Counted from the stretch's first letter, positions 21,505-30,748 are shown. The stretch: DNA of 64,000 bases from Siminovitchia fordii DSM 16014 = CIP 108821 (GCF_000374565.1 NZ_KB894695.1:50817-114816); one strand, 5' to 3'. The notes: generated from the sequence alone by a model not told the origin. A program made the numbers and translations.

Positions 21505-22422
21505 TTATTTTTTAAGCATTCCTTTCAAAACAAAGGAGACATTTGCCGGACGCTCTGCAAGCCGTCGCATGAAATAGCCATACCAATCGGTTCCATACGG
21601 AACATAGACCCGCATCGTATACCCTTCTTTTGCAAGCTCGAGCTGGCGTTCAGTCCGAATTCCATATAACATTTGAAATTCAAACTGGTCATTGGGTATC
21701 TCGTTTTCTTTCACGAACTGCTTTGTGAATTCGATGATCGCATCGTCATGGGTGGCCACTGCCGTATAATGTCCATGTAAAAGATGCATTCGAATGATTT
21801 TCTTATAATTCTCATCGACATCCGGTTTGTTAGGAAAAGCCACTTGGGGAGACTCCTTATATGCGCCTTTGACGAGACGTAGACTGGGGGCGTACTCATC
21901 CAGGTCCTTCATATCCTGAATCGCTCGGAAAAGATACGCTTGAATGACAGTTCCAATATTGTCGTACTCACTCCTGAATTGTTTGAAAATCCGAAGGGTC
22001 TTTTCACACCGTTCATAGTCTTCCATGTCAATAGTGACAAATACATGATTCTCTTTTGCCTTTTCCATGATTCTTTTCATGTTGGCCATGACAATATCAT
22101 TGGAAAGATCCATGCCCGTGGAAGTCAGCTTAAGAGATACTTGTGAATCGAGCTTTTCTCGTCCGATAACTTCAATTGCCTTAATGCAATTGTTTACCAT
22201 CTTGTCCGCTTCCCTTTCGTTGTCTACAAATTCCCCCAAATAGTCAACTGTGGCTTTCAACCCCTTTCTATTCAGATCTTTGATAACTGCAACTGCCTGT
22301 TCTATTGTTTCACCAGCGACAAATCTGGCTGCCCCGAAGCGGAGACCGTACTTTTTTGCCGACCTTGTAAGGATTTTATTCCTTGATAGAAACAAAAAGA
22401 AATTGCGCATTACATTTTCCAT
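21505..22422 (-). CDS. fadM: Proline dehydrogenase, FadM type, 305 aa
   Basis: FAD TIM-barrel enzyme oxidising proline to pyrroline-5-carboxylate. The motifs LKLTSTGMD, VTIDMED, LRLVKGAYKE and FQMLYGIR, with Arg residues near RVYVPYGTDWYGYFMRRLAERP, are typical. It lies upstream of fadN like yusM/fadM of B. subtilis, which is why the fad name is used even though the reaction is proline oxidation. ATG 22422 follows AGGAGG by 8 nt. It is separated from fadN by the fadN promoter, so it may be transcribed both alone and into fadNAE. Confidence 0.93.
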   Translation of the reverse strand: MENVMRNFFLFLSRNKILTRSAKKYGLRFGAARFVAGETIEQAVAVIKDLNRKGLKATVDYLGEFVDNEREADKMVNNCIKAIEVIGREKLDSQVSLKLTSTGMDLSNDIVMANMKRIMEKAKENHVFVTIDMEDYERCEKTLRIFKQFRSEYDNIGTVIQAYLFRAIQDMKDLDEYAPSLRLVKGAYKESPQVAFPNKPDVDENYKKIIRMHLLHGHYTAVATHDDAIIEFTKQFVKENEIPNDQFEFQMLYGIRTERQLELAKEGYTMRVYVPYGTDWYGYFMRRLAERPANVSFVLKGMLKK

Positions 22423-22571
22423 TACATATGCCTCCTAAAAACCTGACTAAATGTAATCGTTTTTTACATCTAGTTATTATTTGGTTTTTATTATTTAGCA
22501 ATCACTTGTCTTATGAATAAAAATTCGTTATGCACACAAGCTATTTTTGTATAGTTCAAGGAGGGAATAAT

Positions 22572-22850
22572 ATGAACAACCAGCAAATGAACCCGCAACA
22601 AATGCCAAACCAGCAGCAGCCGATCATGCAGCAGCCGCCGCACGTCATTACAACAAAAGATCTGTCTTATATTAATGATATGTTGGCATGGAACCTACTG
22701 GCAATGAAAAAGGCACACTTTTTTGCAGAACAGTGCCAGGACCAATCAATTAAAATGGAAATTCAAAAATGCGGACAAATGCATCAGCGGCATTACGAAA
22801 TGCTGCTTGCCCATTTACAGGAAAAACAGCAGAACAACCAAATCATGTGA
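22572..22850 (+). CDS. yusN: Spore coat protein, CotF/YusN type, 92 aa
   Basis: Starts with a Met/Asn/Gln/Pro-rich tail (residues 1-28) followed by a CotF-type helical domain (TTKDLSYINDMLAWNLLAMKK, then FFAEQCQDQ and MHQRHYEMLLAHLQ). ATG at 22572 follows AAGGAGGG. Position next to fadM matches yusN of B. subtilis. Likely made late in sporulation in the mother cell and placed in the coat; this is inferred from the family. A second similar gene follows. Confidence 0.88.
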   Translation: MNNQQMNPQQMPNQQQPIMQQPPHVITTKDLSYINDMLAWNLLAMKKAHFFAEQCQDQSIKMEIQKCGQMHQRHYEMLLAHLQEKQQNNQIM

Positions 22851-22854
22851 ATGA

Positions 22855-23005
22855 AGAAAAGCGCAGAGCGCCCGTTTAGCGCCGTACAAACTGGGGCACT
22901 CCGCAATGAGATAAAGGAAACACGGCTACGGAGGAGCTGATGTTGACTTATCGTAGTGTAGGAGTGCGAAGTTTGCTAGTCGCTGAGCGCTGGAGCTGGA
23001 CAAAG
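22855..23005 (+). repeat. Dispersed intergenic repeat, plus orientation
   Basis: Contains AGCGCCCGTTTAGCGC, GAGATAAAGGAAACACGGC and GAGCGCTGGAGCTGGAC. The ATAAAGGAAxCACGGC block and the CTGGAC ends recur at 12985-13165 (minus), and a shortened form is at 11678-11735. It separates the two coat genes and is not coding in any convincing way. Confidence 0.65.
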
Positions 23006-23077
23006 CAACAACACTTTTATATGAATAACCATGAAAAATTTATACTTTCTTTAACTTTGAAAGGAGATCGTTATTAC

Positions 23078-23422
23078 ATGAATAACCAAAATCAATCGGG
23101 ACAGAAGATCCAAAACCCTTCCATGCAAGTTCCAAAGACACCACAGATGAACGACCGGGATTTTATAAATGACATGCTGGCAACGGAAAAATACATGACT
23201 AACAGCTATGCGGTCGCTCTTCACGAGGCAAGCCATCAACATCTGTATGACGATCTGCTTACAATATTCAATGAAACGCAACATGCCCAGCGCAGCTTGT
23301 TTGAACACATGTTCAAAAACGGCTGGTATTCCTTTGATGCAGAAAGCGAGAAGAAGATCCAGCAATCTTACCAGCAGCACGCCGGATATTCCAACCAGTT
23401 CCCTTATGGCGGAACGCAGTAA
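23078..23422 (+). CDS. Spore coat protein, CotF type, 114 aa
   Basis: N-terminal Gln/Asn-rich tail, then a CotF-type domain (MNDRDFINDMLATEKYMTNSY, HEASHQHLYDDLLTIF) and a C-terminal NGWYSFDAE segment typical of the family. ATG 23078 has AAAGGAG at 10 nt; the longer frame from 22940 runs through the repeat and is not likely to be used. A perfect 20-bp hairpin overlaps the stop codon. Probably a mother-cell sporulation product. Confidence 0.87.
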   Translation: MNNQNQSGQKIQNPSMQVPKTPQMNDRDFINDMLATEKYMTNSYAVALHEASHQHLYDDLLTIFNETQHAQRSLFEHMFKNGWYSFDAESEKKIQQSYQQHAGYSNQFPYGGTQ

Positions 23423-23464
23423 GACAGATAAAGCAGATCCTGAAGGATCTGCTTTATCTGTCTT
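23421..23464 (+). terminator. Perfect 20-bp hairpin terminator of the coat gene
   Basis: AAGACAGATAAAGCAGATCC and its exact complement around a TGAA loop. It lacks a long T-run, but stability is very high; it may also act against transcripts from the opposite strand. Confidence 0.7.
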
Positions 23465-23580
23465 AGTCCAAGTGGATTGCACGGACCCAATGTCACGAAT
23501 ATTGATATGGACAATGTACGAGGTTTATCTTTAATTGTATGAATTTATTTCCTATGGGATTGCGCACCTCCAGCTAAATG

Positions 23581-24981
23581 TTATCCGACCCTTACACTCG
23601 CTTCTCCCTTCGCTTTTTTTGACGGTATAAAGGAAAGCAGTACGATTGAGACAAAGCTCACTGCTAACCCGTAAATAATCGGGTCTGTTGCAGTAATTCC
23701 CTGAATGCCTAACCCGGCAAGGATCACTGCGGCACTTAGAATGATAGAGTAAAAAGCTGCACGGGCATTGACTTTCTTTGTAAACAATCCAAATATGACC
23801 GGGAAGAATAAAGCACCTGATAATACGGCATAGGCTACATCTAATGCAACAAGTATGTCCTGAATCCAAATGGCGCATATGATTGAAAAAATACCAATCC
23901 CCACTGTGGTCAGCCTGGAAATAAGCATGAACTGTTTATCATTTATATCGGGTTTGAAGAACCTTTTAACTACATCATTTGAAATCAAGGTAGAGCAAGC
24001 TATGATTGTCCCCGAGGCTGTGGACATGACGGCTGAAGCCACACTCGCCAATACAATTCCCAGGATACCCGGGGGCAAAGTAACCATAGCCATCTCAGCA
24101 AAAACATTTTGCGTATCACCGATGTTCGGCAACAGGATAAAAGCACACATACCAATGACTGCCAGAGCGATGGCATATATGCAGGCATAGATCCCAGCTG
24201 ACACCGTACCATATTTTGATATTTTAGGAGTTCTTGCCGTAAATAGCCTCTGCCATATATCCTGTCCAACCATCAGTCCGAGTGTAAACAGGATAAAATA
24301 TTGAAAAATACGGTCGCCGCCAATATTTGCCAGATTGAAAAAAGCTGGAGGCAAATCCGTATTCAATGTCCCCAAGCCGCCTGCCTTGGAGAGACTGAGC
24401 GGCAGCATAAGGAAGAATACCCCTACAGTCATCACAATAAACTGCACAATATCCGTCATTGTAACAGACCACATGCCTCCCAAAGTGGTATATAAAAAAA
24501 CGATTCCTCCGCCGATAATGATGCAGAGGGGCAAATTCCACCCCAACCATACATTGAGCAGGGAGCCGATCCCGATCATCTGCACAACAGTCAACATCAA
24601 TGTATATATGGCTGCAACATTCGCACTGACCAGTCTCGTTTCCTTATTGTAGCGTTTCTCAAGCATTTCACTGATTGTCAGTACTTTAAAACGGGATATT
24701 TTCTTAGATAAAAAGATTCCCAGACAAACAACTCCAGTACCTATTGCAACAACCATCCATATTCCCGACAATCCGAACTCGTACCCCAGTTTGGCCGTTC
24801 CCATTGTCGAGGCTCCACCGAGTATGACGGCAGCCAAGCAACCAAGATACATAAAGAAATTCAAATTGCGGCCAGCCACCATGTACTCCTCCGAGTTGGT
24901 CGCCCGCCTGGCTCCATAGATTCCGACACCCGCTATTAAGGTAAAATACAGAATAATGATAATGATATCAAGCTTTCCCAT
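23581..24981 (-). CDS. Sodium:solute symporter (SSS family), 466 aa
   Basis: About 13 hydrophobic helices; begins MGKLDIIIIILYFTLIAGVG and has NSEEYMVAGRNL, typical of the SSS family in its first cytoplasmic loop. It imports a small solute with Na+; the substrate (amino acid, betaine, urea-like or carboxylate) cannot be read. It lies downstream of and in line with the ureohydrolase gene, but a perfect cre site and a likely promoter lie in the 137-nt gap, so it is probably its own transcription unit under carbon control. Confidence 0.88.
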   Translation of the reverse strand: MGKLDIIIIILYFTLIAGVGIYGARRATNSEEYMVAGRNLNFFMYLGCLAAVILGGASTMGTAKLGYEFGLSGIWMVVAIGTGVVCLGIFLSKKISRFKVLTISEMLEKRYNKETRLVSANVAAIYTLMLTVVQMIGIGSLLNVWLGWNLPLCIIIGGGIVFLYTTLGGMWSVTMTDIVQFIVMTVGVFFLMLPLSLSKAGGLGTLNTDLPPAFFNLANIGGDRIFQYFILFTLGLMVGQDIWQRLFTARTPKISKYGTVSAGIYACIYAIALAVIGMCAFILLPNIGDTQNVFAEMAMVTLPPGILGIVLASVASAVMSTASGTIIACSTLISNDVVKRFFKPDINDKQFMLISRLTTVGIGIFSIICAIWIQDILVALDVAYAVLSGALFFPVIFGLFTKKVNARAAFYSIILSAAVILAGLGIQGITATDPIIYGLAVSFVSIVLLSFIPSKKAKGEASVRVG

Positions 24982-25002
24982 ACCGATCCCCTTTTCTAAA
25001 AT

Positions 25003-25018
25003 TTGTAAACGTTTACAA
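25003..25018. promoter_or_regulatory. cre site (CcpA) upstream of the symporter
   Basis: TTGTAAACGTTTACAA fits WTGNAARCGNWWWCAW at every position and is a perfect palindrome. It is 22 nt upstream of the symporter ATG and downstream of a probable TTGAAA-N18-TACTAT promoter, a position that gives repression during growth on preferred sugars. Confidence 0.88.
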
Positions 25019-25090
25019 ACATGACGTTTTATAAAATATAGTATCGAACCCGCTCTAATCGTTTCAATAGCCGGCTTCTATGGATAGGCG

Positions 25091-25114
25091 AAACCCGGTA
25101 ACCGAACCGGGTCT
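25091..25114 (-). terminator. Weak hairpin after the first ureohydrolase gene
   Basis: AGACCCGG / CCGGGTTT stem, 8-nt loop, short T-run. Located just after the stop at 25119; termination is probably partial. Confidence 0.45.
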
Positions 25115-25118
25115 CCTA

Positions 25119-26075
25119 CTAAACATCCAGGACTGCCTCTTTCTTATTCAAAGCGGCCAAACACAACATTTCAAACATGACGTTTGCTGCCAGCGCAGAA
25201 GTGATGTCGGCATGATCATATGCCGGAAGGACTTCAACAACGTCAAATCCGATAAATGTTATATCAGTCAATTGCCGTAAAATTTGAAAGACTTCCCTTG
25301 GGTATATGCCTCCAACTTCCGGAGTACCAGTACCCGGAGCAAATGCCGGATCAATGAAATCTACATCAAAAGAGAGGAAAACTTTACGCCCTTTCACTCT
25401 GTTTTTAATGACTGAAATGAGCCCAGGTATTCCCATTTCAATCAATTCATCAGTCGTGACCACTTCGAACCCCAGTTTTCTTGATTCATCATATTCGTGA
25501 ACACTGTTCATCGATCCTCGCATCCCTATTTGTATAGAACTGAAGGGATCGATCAACCCCTCTTCGACCGCCCTTCTAAAGGGGGTGCCATGCGTATATT
25601 TTTGTCCGAAGTAACTGTCCACCGTATCTGTATGAGCATCAAAATGAAGCAGGGAGACTGGTCCATAGGCTTGAGCGGCGGCACGCAATTCTCCTAATGA
25701 AATCGAATGGTCCCCTCCCATTACGATAGGTACGATCCCTTTTTGATACATAGGAGCCAATCCATCGACCATATTCTCATATGTTTCATGGATAAATCCG
25801 GGAACAACTGGAATATCTCCGTAATCCACAACAGAAACATAGTCAAAAATGTTTATCTTATGATAATTGGACGAACAGCGGACAAGGGATGAAAAGTTTC
25901 TAATCGCCTGTGGCCCGAGTCTTGCACCCGTTCGGAATGTCTGCCCAGTATCAAAAGGGACACCGACGACTGCCACGTCCACCTGGTCCAATGTTTTTAC
26001 ATGCGGCAGCCTCATAAATGTACTTATACCGCTAAAACGTGGTTCTTTAAATGTGGGATCTTGTCTATATGTCAT
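25119..26075 (-). CDS. Ureohydrolase (agmatinase/guanidino-acid hydrolase family), 318 aa
   Basis: Binuclear Mn enzyme releasing urea from a guanidino compound. Metal motifs are GGDHS, HFDAHTDT and SFDVDFIDP followed by APGTGTPEVGG. The segment HGTPFRRAVEEGLI is typical of guanidinobutyrase/guanidinopropionase-type enzymes rather than E. coli-type agmatinase, so the SpeB name is avoided. Start ATG 26075 is chosen over TTG 26078 because GAGGAGAG is 7 nt upstream. It is downstream of the hydroxyacid dehydrogenase (19-nt gap), probably in one operon facing the LysR gene. Confidence 0.9.
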   Translation of the reverse strand: MTYRQDPTFKEPRFSGISTFMRLPHVKTLDQVDVAVVGVPFDTGQTFRTGARLGPQAIRNFSSLVRCSSNYHKINIFDYVSVVDYGDIPVVPGFIHETYENMVDGLAPMYQKGIVPIVMGGDHSISLGELRAAAQAYGPVSLLHFDAHTDTVDSYFGQKYTHGTPFRRAVEEGLIDPFSSIQIGMRGSMNSVHEYDESRKLGFEVVTTDELIEMGIPGLISVIKNRVKGRKVFLSFDVDFIDPAFAPGTGTPEVGGIYPREVFQILRQLTDITFIGFDVVEVLPAYDHADITSALAANVMFEMLCLAALNKKEAVLDV

Positions 26076-26094
26076 CAATCAGCTCTCCTCTCTC

Positions 26095-27048
26095 CTACAC
26101 TTGAAAATTTACCTTGTTGACCATATTTTTCAGATCATTATCCTGATAGTATTTAAAATTATCTAAAAAAATGTTAAGGGCGCGCTCCATATACATTTCC
26201 GTCCTTGCTGAAGCATGTGGTGTGACCAGTACATTTTCCATTGCCCAAAATGGATGGCATGATTCCAATGGCTCCTCTTCAAATACATCGAGCGCAGCTC
26301 CGCTTATTTTCCCTGTTCTTAACGACTCCAACAAATCCTTTTCAACTGCCACATCTCCCCTGCCTGCATTGATAAAAATCACACCATCTTTCATATGGCT
26401 GATGGTTCCCCTGTCTATTAAGTGTTTTGTTTCATCTGTAGAAGGCAGAACGCTGCATATATAATCAAATGCCGGAAGAATCTCTTTCAATTTGTGGACT
26501 TTATATATTTGATCAAACTCATCCGAATGGTTTCCGCTCCGATTCACTCCAATCACGCTCATTCCAAGAGCCTTCGCTTTTTTGGCAATCTCGCGGCCAA
26601 TGTAACCGGTTCCCAATATCCCTAAAGTTTTTCCGTAAATTTCTGACATGCCCATGGAATATGACCAGGCCCTCTGCTTTTGAAGCTTACGGAATTCTTC
26701 TATTTTTTTAGCAAAATAGAGGATGGAACACACAACATATTCGCTTATCGGAATGGCATGAATCCCTTTGGAGGATGTAACATGGATCTTTCTGCTCCGA
26801 ATCGCTTCCTGCGGCAGTTGTTCCGTTCCGCTGCTGAGTACATGAATCCACTTTAAATGAATAAGCTGACTGATGTCCTCTGCCGTGATAGCATCATCAA
26901 AGTTTCCGTAAGTGATAAGAATTTCGGCCTTGCTTTTGTCTTTTTGATTAAGTTTTGATATTTTATTTTGGACCACTTCGCTTTTCGTCTGATTCGCTAT
27001 TGCTCTCTGTAATTCACATGAAATATCAGATGTCGTGAAAACAATCAC
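26095..27048 (-). CDS. D-2-hydroxyacid dehydrogenase, 317 aa
   Basis: Two-domain NAD(P)-dependent reductase of 2-oxoacids. The Rossmann motif is LGILGTGYIGREIA, followed by VNRSG, where Arg after the second strand hints at NADP(H). Catalytic residues lie in NAGRGDV (Arg), VFEEEPL (Glu) and TPHASART (His). The start is GTG 27048, preceded by AAGGGGGG at about 5 nt; an in-frame ATG at 27132 lies in the intergenic region and has no ribosome site. It leads a two-gene operon with the ureohydrolase and is divergent from a LysR gene, its likely regulator. Confidence 0.87.
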   Translation of the reverse strand: MIVFTTSDISCELQRAIANQTKSEVVQNKISKLNQKDKSKAEILITYGNFDDAITAEDISQLIHLKWIHVLSSGTEQLPQEAIRSRKIHVTSSKGIHAIPISEYVVCSILYFAKKIEEFRKLQKQRAWSYSMGMSEIYGKTLGILGTGYIGREIAKKAKALGMSVIGVNRSGNHSDEFDQIYKVHKLKEILPAFDYICSVLPSTDETKHLIDRGTISHMKDGVIFINAGRGDVAVEKDLLESLRTGKISGAALDVFEEEPLESCHPFWAMENVLVTPHASARTEMYMERALNIFLDNFKYYQDNDLKNMVNKVNFQV

Positions 27049-27206
27049 TGTATCCCCCCTTATTTTAAAAGTAGCATGGGAAATTGGCGTTGTGAAATCG
27101 ACAAAGCCTATCGAAAGCATAGCAAGTTTCAATACTTTAACCTCTTAAAGACAGAAAACTATGATAAAATATTGCTATGTATGTAAGTGAGACGGGAGTG
27201 GGCTGA

Positions 27207-28091
27207 ATGGAATTGAGAAATTTGAAGACATTTCAAGTAGTAGCGGAGTGTTTGAATTTTACAAAGGCAGCAGAAATGCTGAATTTTACCCAGCCTACTG
27301 TTACAGCCCAGATTCAATCCCTTGAAAAAGAGCTAAATCAATTGCTGTTCTTCCGCGTGGGCCGGAAAAATCATTTAACACCTGCCGGCAAACTGTTAAA
27401 AAAATACACAGATCAGCTTTTTCTGATTGTGGATGAAGTGGAATCAACTTTTTTAGAGCTTGGAAAGCCCCAAGGCTATCTTGAAATTGCGGCTTCTGAA
27501 TACTATTGCACCCATTTTTTCCCCTTTATTGTTTCAGAGTTTTTAAAAACCTTTCCGGATGTACAGATCAATTTGGTTTCCTGCAACAGCGAAGAAGTAA
27601 TTAAAGGAATTGAATCTAATACTATTGATTTGGGTGTAATTGCTGGAGAAATATCGAAGAGCGGGATAGAAAATATCATTTTGGATGAAGAGGAACTATT
27701 ATTAGTTGTTTTAAAAGAAATATACAATCACTATTCTTTTGATGACATAGTAAGCCAATTTCCTTTTATAAAATATAGAATTGGCGGTAATTATAAAGCA
27801 CTCATTGATCAATTCATTGATCAGGCTGATTTTTCTCCGAAAAAAACGATTGAAATTGGAAGTGAGGAAGCAATCAAGCGCGCTATTTTAAACGGAACTG
27901 GCTACGGCCTGGTTTCCAGCAATCTGATTAGGAGGGAAATTACAGATGGAAAAGTAATGCATCTTCCATTGACCGACCAACAAATCAGTTTTAAAACCTC
28001 TCTTATTTATTTGAAGAAAAAAGAGGAAAAGGAAATTCTGAAATCATTCAGTGAAGTGATTGAATCATTATGGTCAAAAGCTGATGAGTAA
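27207..28091 (+). CDS. LysR-family transcriptional regulator, 294 aa
   Basis: N-terminal winged helix (MELRNLKTFQVVAECLNFTK, TQPTVTAQIQSLEKEL), then a periplasmic-binding-protein-like effector domain from about residue 90. ATG 27207 follows GGGAGTGG. It is divergent from the hydroxyacid dehydrogenase-ureohydrolase operon with 158 nt between start codons, the usual layout for a LysR protein controlling its neighbour and itself. The effector is unknown; a guanidino or oxo acid would fit. A hairpin terminator lies 130 nt downstream. Confidence 0.93.
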   Translation: MELRNLKTFQVVAECLNFTKAAEMLNFTQPTVTAQIQSLEKELNQLLFFRVGRKNHLTPAGKLLKKYTDQLFLIVDEVESTFLELGKPQGYLEIAASEYYCTHFFPFIVSEFLKTFPDVQINLVSCNSEEVIKGIESNTIDLGVIAGEISKSGIENIILDEEELLLVVLKEIYNHYSFDDIVSQFPFIKYRIGGNYKALIDQFIDQADFSPKKTIEIGSEEAIKRAILNGTGYGLVSSNLIRREITDGKVMHLPLTDQQISFKTSLIYLKKKEEKEILKSFSEVIESLWSKADE

Positions 28092-28219
28092 GAAAGCGTA
28101 AGCGCACCTCAATCAATAAAAATATGCTGAACTCGATGCCTTGTGACAGAAAACTCGCTCGGTAATAATGTTTTTACTTCTTAATACGAGAAGCGTACGA
28201 TCATTTGAACAATAAAAAT

Positions 28220-28272
28220 CAGGTGAAGGAACATGAATTGTTGATATGATCCTCTTCACCTGTTTTATTTTA
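28220..28272 (+). terminator. Terminator of the LysR gene
   Basis: CAGGTGAAG and CTTCACCTG form a 9-bp stem with a 25-nt loop, followed by TTTTATTTT on the plus strand. Confidence 0.7.
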
Positions 28273-28298
28273 GGGACTTTAGATATTCCCCTTCTTCA

Positions 28299-29771
28299 CT
28301 AACCTTTGAACCAGCCTGCCATGCCAGGATTCAAATTGATATTAATCTGTTTGACCTCCTGGAAATCCTCCAACCCATATGTTCCTAGGCCTCTCCCGAT
28401 TCCGCTCTGTTTATATCCGCCCCATGGCGCTTCCACAAATGCCGGATGGTAGGTGTTGATCCACGTAATGCCTGCGCGAAGCTTTTTGATGACACGTAAA
28501 GCACGAGCGCCGTCATTCGTAAAGACACCGCCTGCCAGGCCGAAATCTACATCGTTGGCCAGTTCAATGGCTTCTTTTTCATCCTTGAATTTTTGGATCG
28601 TCACAACAGGTCCGAAGATTTCTTCCTGTACAATCCGCATGTCCTGCGTTACATCTGTAAATACAGTCGGCTCAATAAAGAATCCTTTATCCAAGCCTCT
28701 TTCCGTTATTCGTTTGCCGCCGGCAGCTAGGACAGCGCCCTCTTCCTGGCCGATCTTAATATAGTTCAATATATTATTCATCTGGCTTTCGCTGACAATG
28801 GCGCCCATTTCAACGTCCTCTTCGTTTCCTGGTCCTACTTTGATCTTTTTGGCACGTTCAACAAAGCGATCGACGAAACGATCATATAATCCCTCTTGAA
28901 CAAGAATGCGGCTTCCTGCCACACATACTTGTCCAGCGCCAAAGAATATTCCGAACAAAGCCTGGTCCACAGCAATTTCCAAATCTACATCATCGAATAT
29001 GATATTAGGAGATTTCCCGCCTAATTCAAGAGAGATTTTCTTTATATTCCCCGTTGCTGCCTGCATGATTTTCCTTCCGGTTTGAGTACTTCCTGTGAAA
29101 GAAATGGCATCCACATCATGGCTTTCTGCGATGGTCTGTCCGATTACTCCTCCCTCTCCCAAAACCATGTTGGCGACACCGGCCGGAATTCCGACCTCCT
29201 CCATGATTTCAAACACTTTGACTGCTGTTACAGGAGTGATTTCCGCAGGTTTAAACACAATCGTGTTACCAGCCGCCAGAGCAGGGGCAATTTTCCAGAC
29301 ACTCATGAGCATAGGAAAATTCCAAGGGACAACAAGTCCTGCAACACCAACAGGCTCACGTACTACCATTGAATGAATGTTTGGATCAGGCACATCAAAT
29401 GTTTCACCCGCAGGCTTTGTTATCAATCCCGCATAGTACCGGAAGCAAACCGCCGCATCTTCTATATCAAATTCGGCTTCCCCCCGAGTCTTTCCGTTAT
29501 CCAACACTTCCAATTCAACGAGTTCTTTATGACGTTCTTCCAATTTATCAGCTATTTTATAAAGATAACTTGCCCGTTCCGCTGCAGGGAGGTCCGACCA
29601 AATACCGCTGTCAAAAGCATCTCTTGCCGCTTGAATGGCTGCTTCCGCATCTTCCAATGTTCCTTCTGCTGCCTGGGCAATCACTTCCCCGTTGGCTGGG
29701 TTGATAATATCACGGATAGCCTTGCTGCTTGATTCTCTCCATTCACCATTAATGTACATCTTTAATTTCAT
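28299..29771 (-). CDS. NAD(P)-dependent aldehyde dehydrogenase, 490 aa
   Basis: Standard ALDH: VVPWNFPMLMSVWKIAPALAA, SFTGSTQTGRKI, catalytic Glu in SLELGGKSPN, catalytic Cys in GAGQVCVAGSRI, and KEEIFGPVV-type segment near residue 390 (QEEIFGPVVT). Oxidises an aldehyde to an acid; the exact substrate is unknown. ATG 29771 is preferred to ATG 29792 because GAAGGG precedes it. It is last of operon A, directly after a ureohydrolase, so an amino- or guanidino-aldehyde is plausible. Confidence 0.93.
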   Translation of the reverse strand: MKLKMYINGEWRESSSKAIRDIINPANGEVIAQAAEGTLEDAEAAIQAARDAFDSGIWSDLPAAERASYLYKIADKLEERHKELVELEVLDNGKTRGEAEFDIEDAAVCFRYYAGLITKPAGETFDVPDPNIHSMVVREPVGVAGLVVPWNFPMLMSVWKIAPALAAGNTIVFKPAEITPVTAVKVFEIMEEVGIPAGVANMVLGEGGVIGQTIAESHDVDAISFTGSTQTGRKIMQAATGNIKKISLELGGKSPNIIFDDVDLEIAVDQALFGIFFGAGQVCVAGSRILVQEGLYDRFVDRFVERAKKIKVGPGNEEDVEMGAIVSESQMNNILNYIKIGQEEGAVLAAGGKRITERGLDKGFFIEPTVFTDVTQDMRIVQEEIFGPVVTIQKFKDEKEAIELANDVDFGLAGGVFTNDGARALRVIKKLRAGITWINTYHPAFVEAPWGGYKQSGIGRGLGTYGLEDFQEVKQININLNPGMAGWFKG

Positions 29772-29788
29772 CAAGTTTGACCCTTCTT

Positions 29789-30748
29789 TCATTTATTCTT
29801 CAGATGGCGTCTTTTTTTCAATGCTATAAGTGTGATCATCTCGTAAATGACGGACGATGCGAGAACAGCAGTGATTTCGTTCGCATCATATGAAGGAAGT
29901 ACTTCCACCAGATCAAAACCGACAACATCCAAGCCGTCCAGTCCGCGTACGTATTCCAATGCCTCATAACTCGTTGGCCCCCCGACTTCAGGTGTACCTG
30001 TACCCGGTGCATAGGCCGGATCAACGAAGTCGATGTCATAGGTAACGAATACTGGACAGTCTTTCACACGCTCATGGATTCTTTTCATAACATTTTCGAA
30101 TCCTATTTTACGTACTTCCTTCATCGGGATGACTTCAAAGCCGAGATCTCTTGCATCTTGAATATCGCCCGGTCCGTAAAGCGGTCCCCTCATGCCGACC
30201 TGGATGGAGTGGTCCATATCGAGCAGCCCCTCTTCAGCTGCACGTCTGAATGGGGTGCCATGCATGTATTTTTCACCGTAATAATGCTCCCACGTATCCC
30301 CATGGGAATCGAAATGTACGAGCGCTATTTTGCCATATTTTTTATGGAAAGCGCGCAAGTTTCCTAATGAAATAGAATGGTCCCCACCCATGATGACCGG
30401 AATGACATTTTTATCAAGAAGAGGTGTCAGCTCCTCAACCATATTGTCGTACGTACGAAGCGCATTTCCCGGAATAACGTTGATATCTCCGTAATCAACA
30501 CCTGAACAATATTCGAATATATCAATATCCATATCGGGATTGTATGGACGAAGAAGGACGGAAAAATCACGAATATGTTGAGGACCGAATCGCTGTCCTG
30601 TCCGGTTGGATGCTGCCGTATCAAAAGGTACGCCAAGAACGGCAAAGTCTATGTCATCTGTTGTTTTCACTTGTTCCAGTCTCATAAAAGTTCTATTCCC
30701 TACAAAGCGAGGTGATTGTGATGAATCTTTCGGTTTATATTTTGGCAT
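29789..30748 (-). CDS. Ureohydrolase (agmatinase/guanidino-acid hydrolase family), second copy, 319 aa
   Basis: Metal motifs GGDHS, HFDSHGDT and TYDIDFVDP with APGTGTPEVGG. The first His-Asp motif reads DSHGD rather than the DAHTD of the first copy, and TWEHYYGEKYMHGTPFRRA suggests a different substrate pocket. ATG 30748 is preferred to TTG 30751 (GGGGG, 7 nt spacing). It is fifth in operon A, between an Fe alcohol dehydrogenase and an aldehyde dehydrogenase. A remnant of a closely related gene survives at 39672-39818. Confidence 0.9.
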   Translation of the reverse strand: MPKYKPKDSSQSPRFVGNRTFMRLEQVKTTDDIDFAVLGVPFDTAASNRTGQRFGPQHIRDFSVLLRPYNPDMDIDIFEYCSGVDYGDINVIPGNALRTYDNMVEELTPLLDKNVIPVIMGGDHSISLGNLRAFHKKYGKIALVHFDSHGDTWEHYYGEKYMHGTPFRRAAEEGLLDMDHSIQVGMRGPLYGPGDIQDARDLGFEVIPMKEVRKIGFENVMKRIHERVKDCPVFVTYDIDFVDPAYAPGTGTPEVGGPTSYEALEYVRGLDGLDVVGFDLVEVLPSYDANEITAVLASSVIYEMITLIALKKRRHLKNK

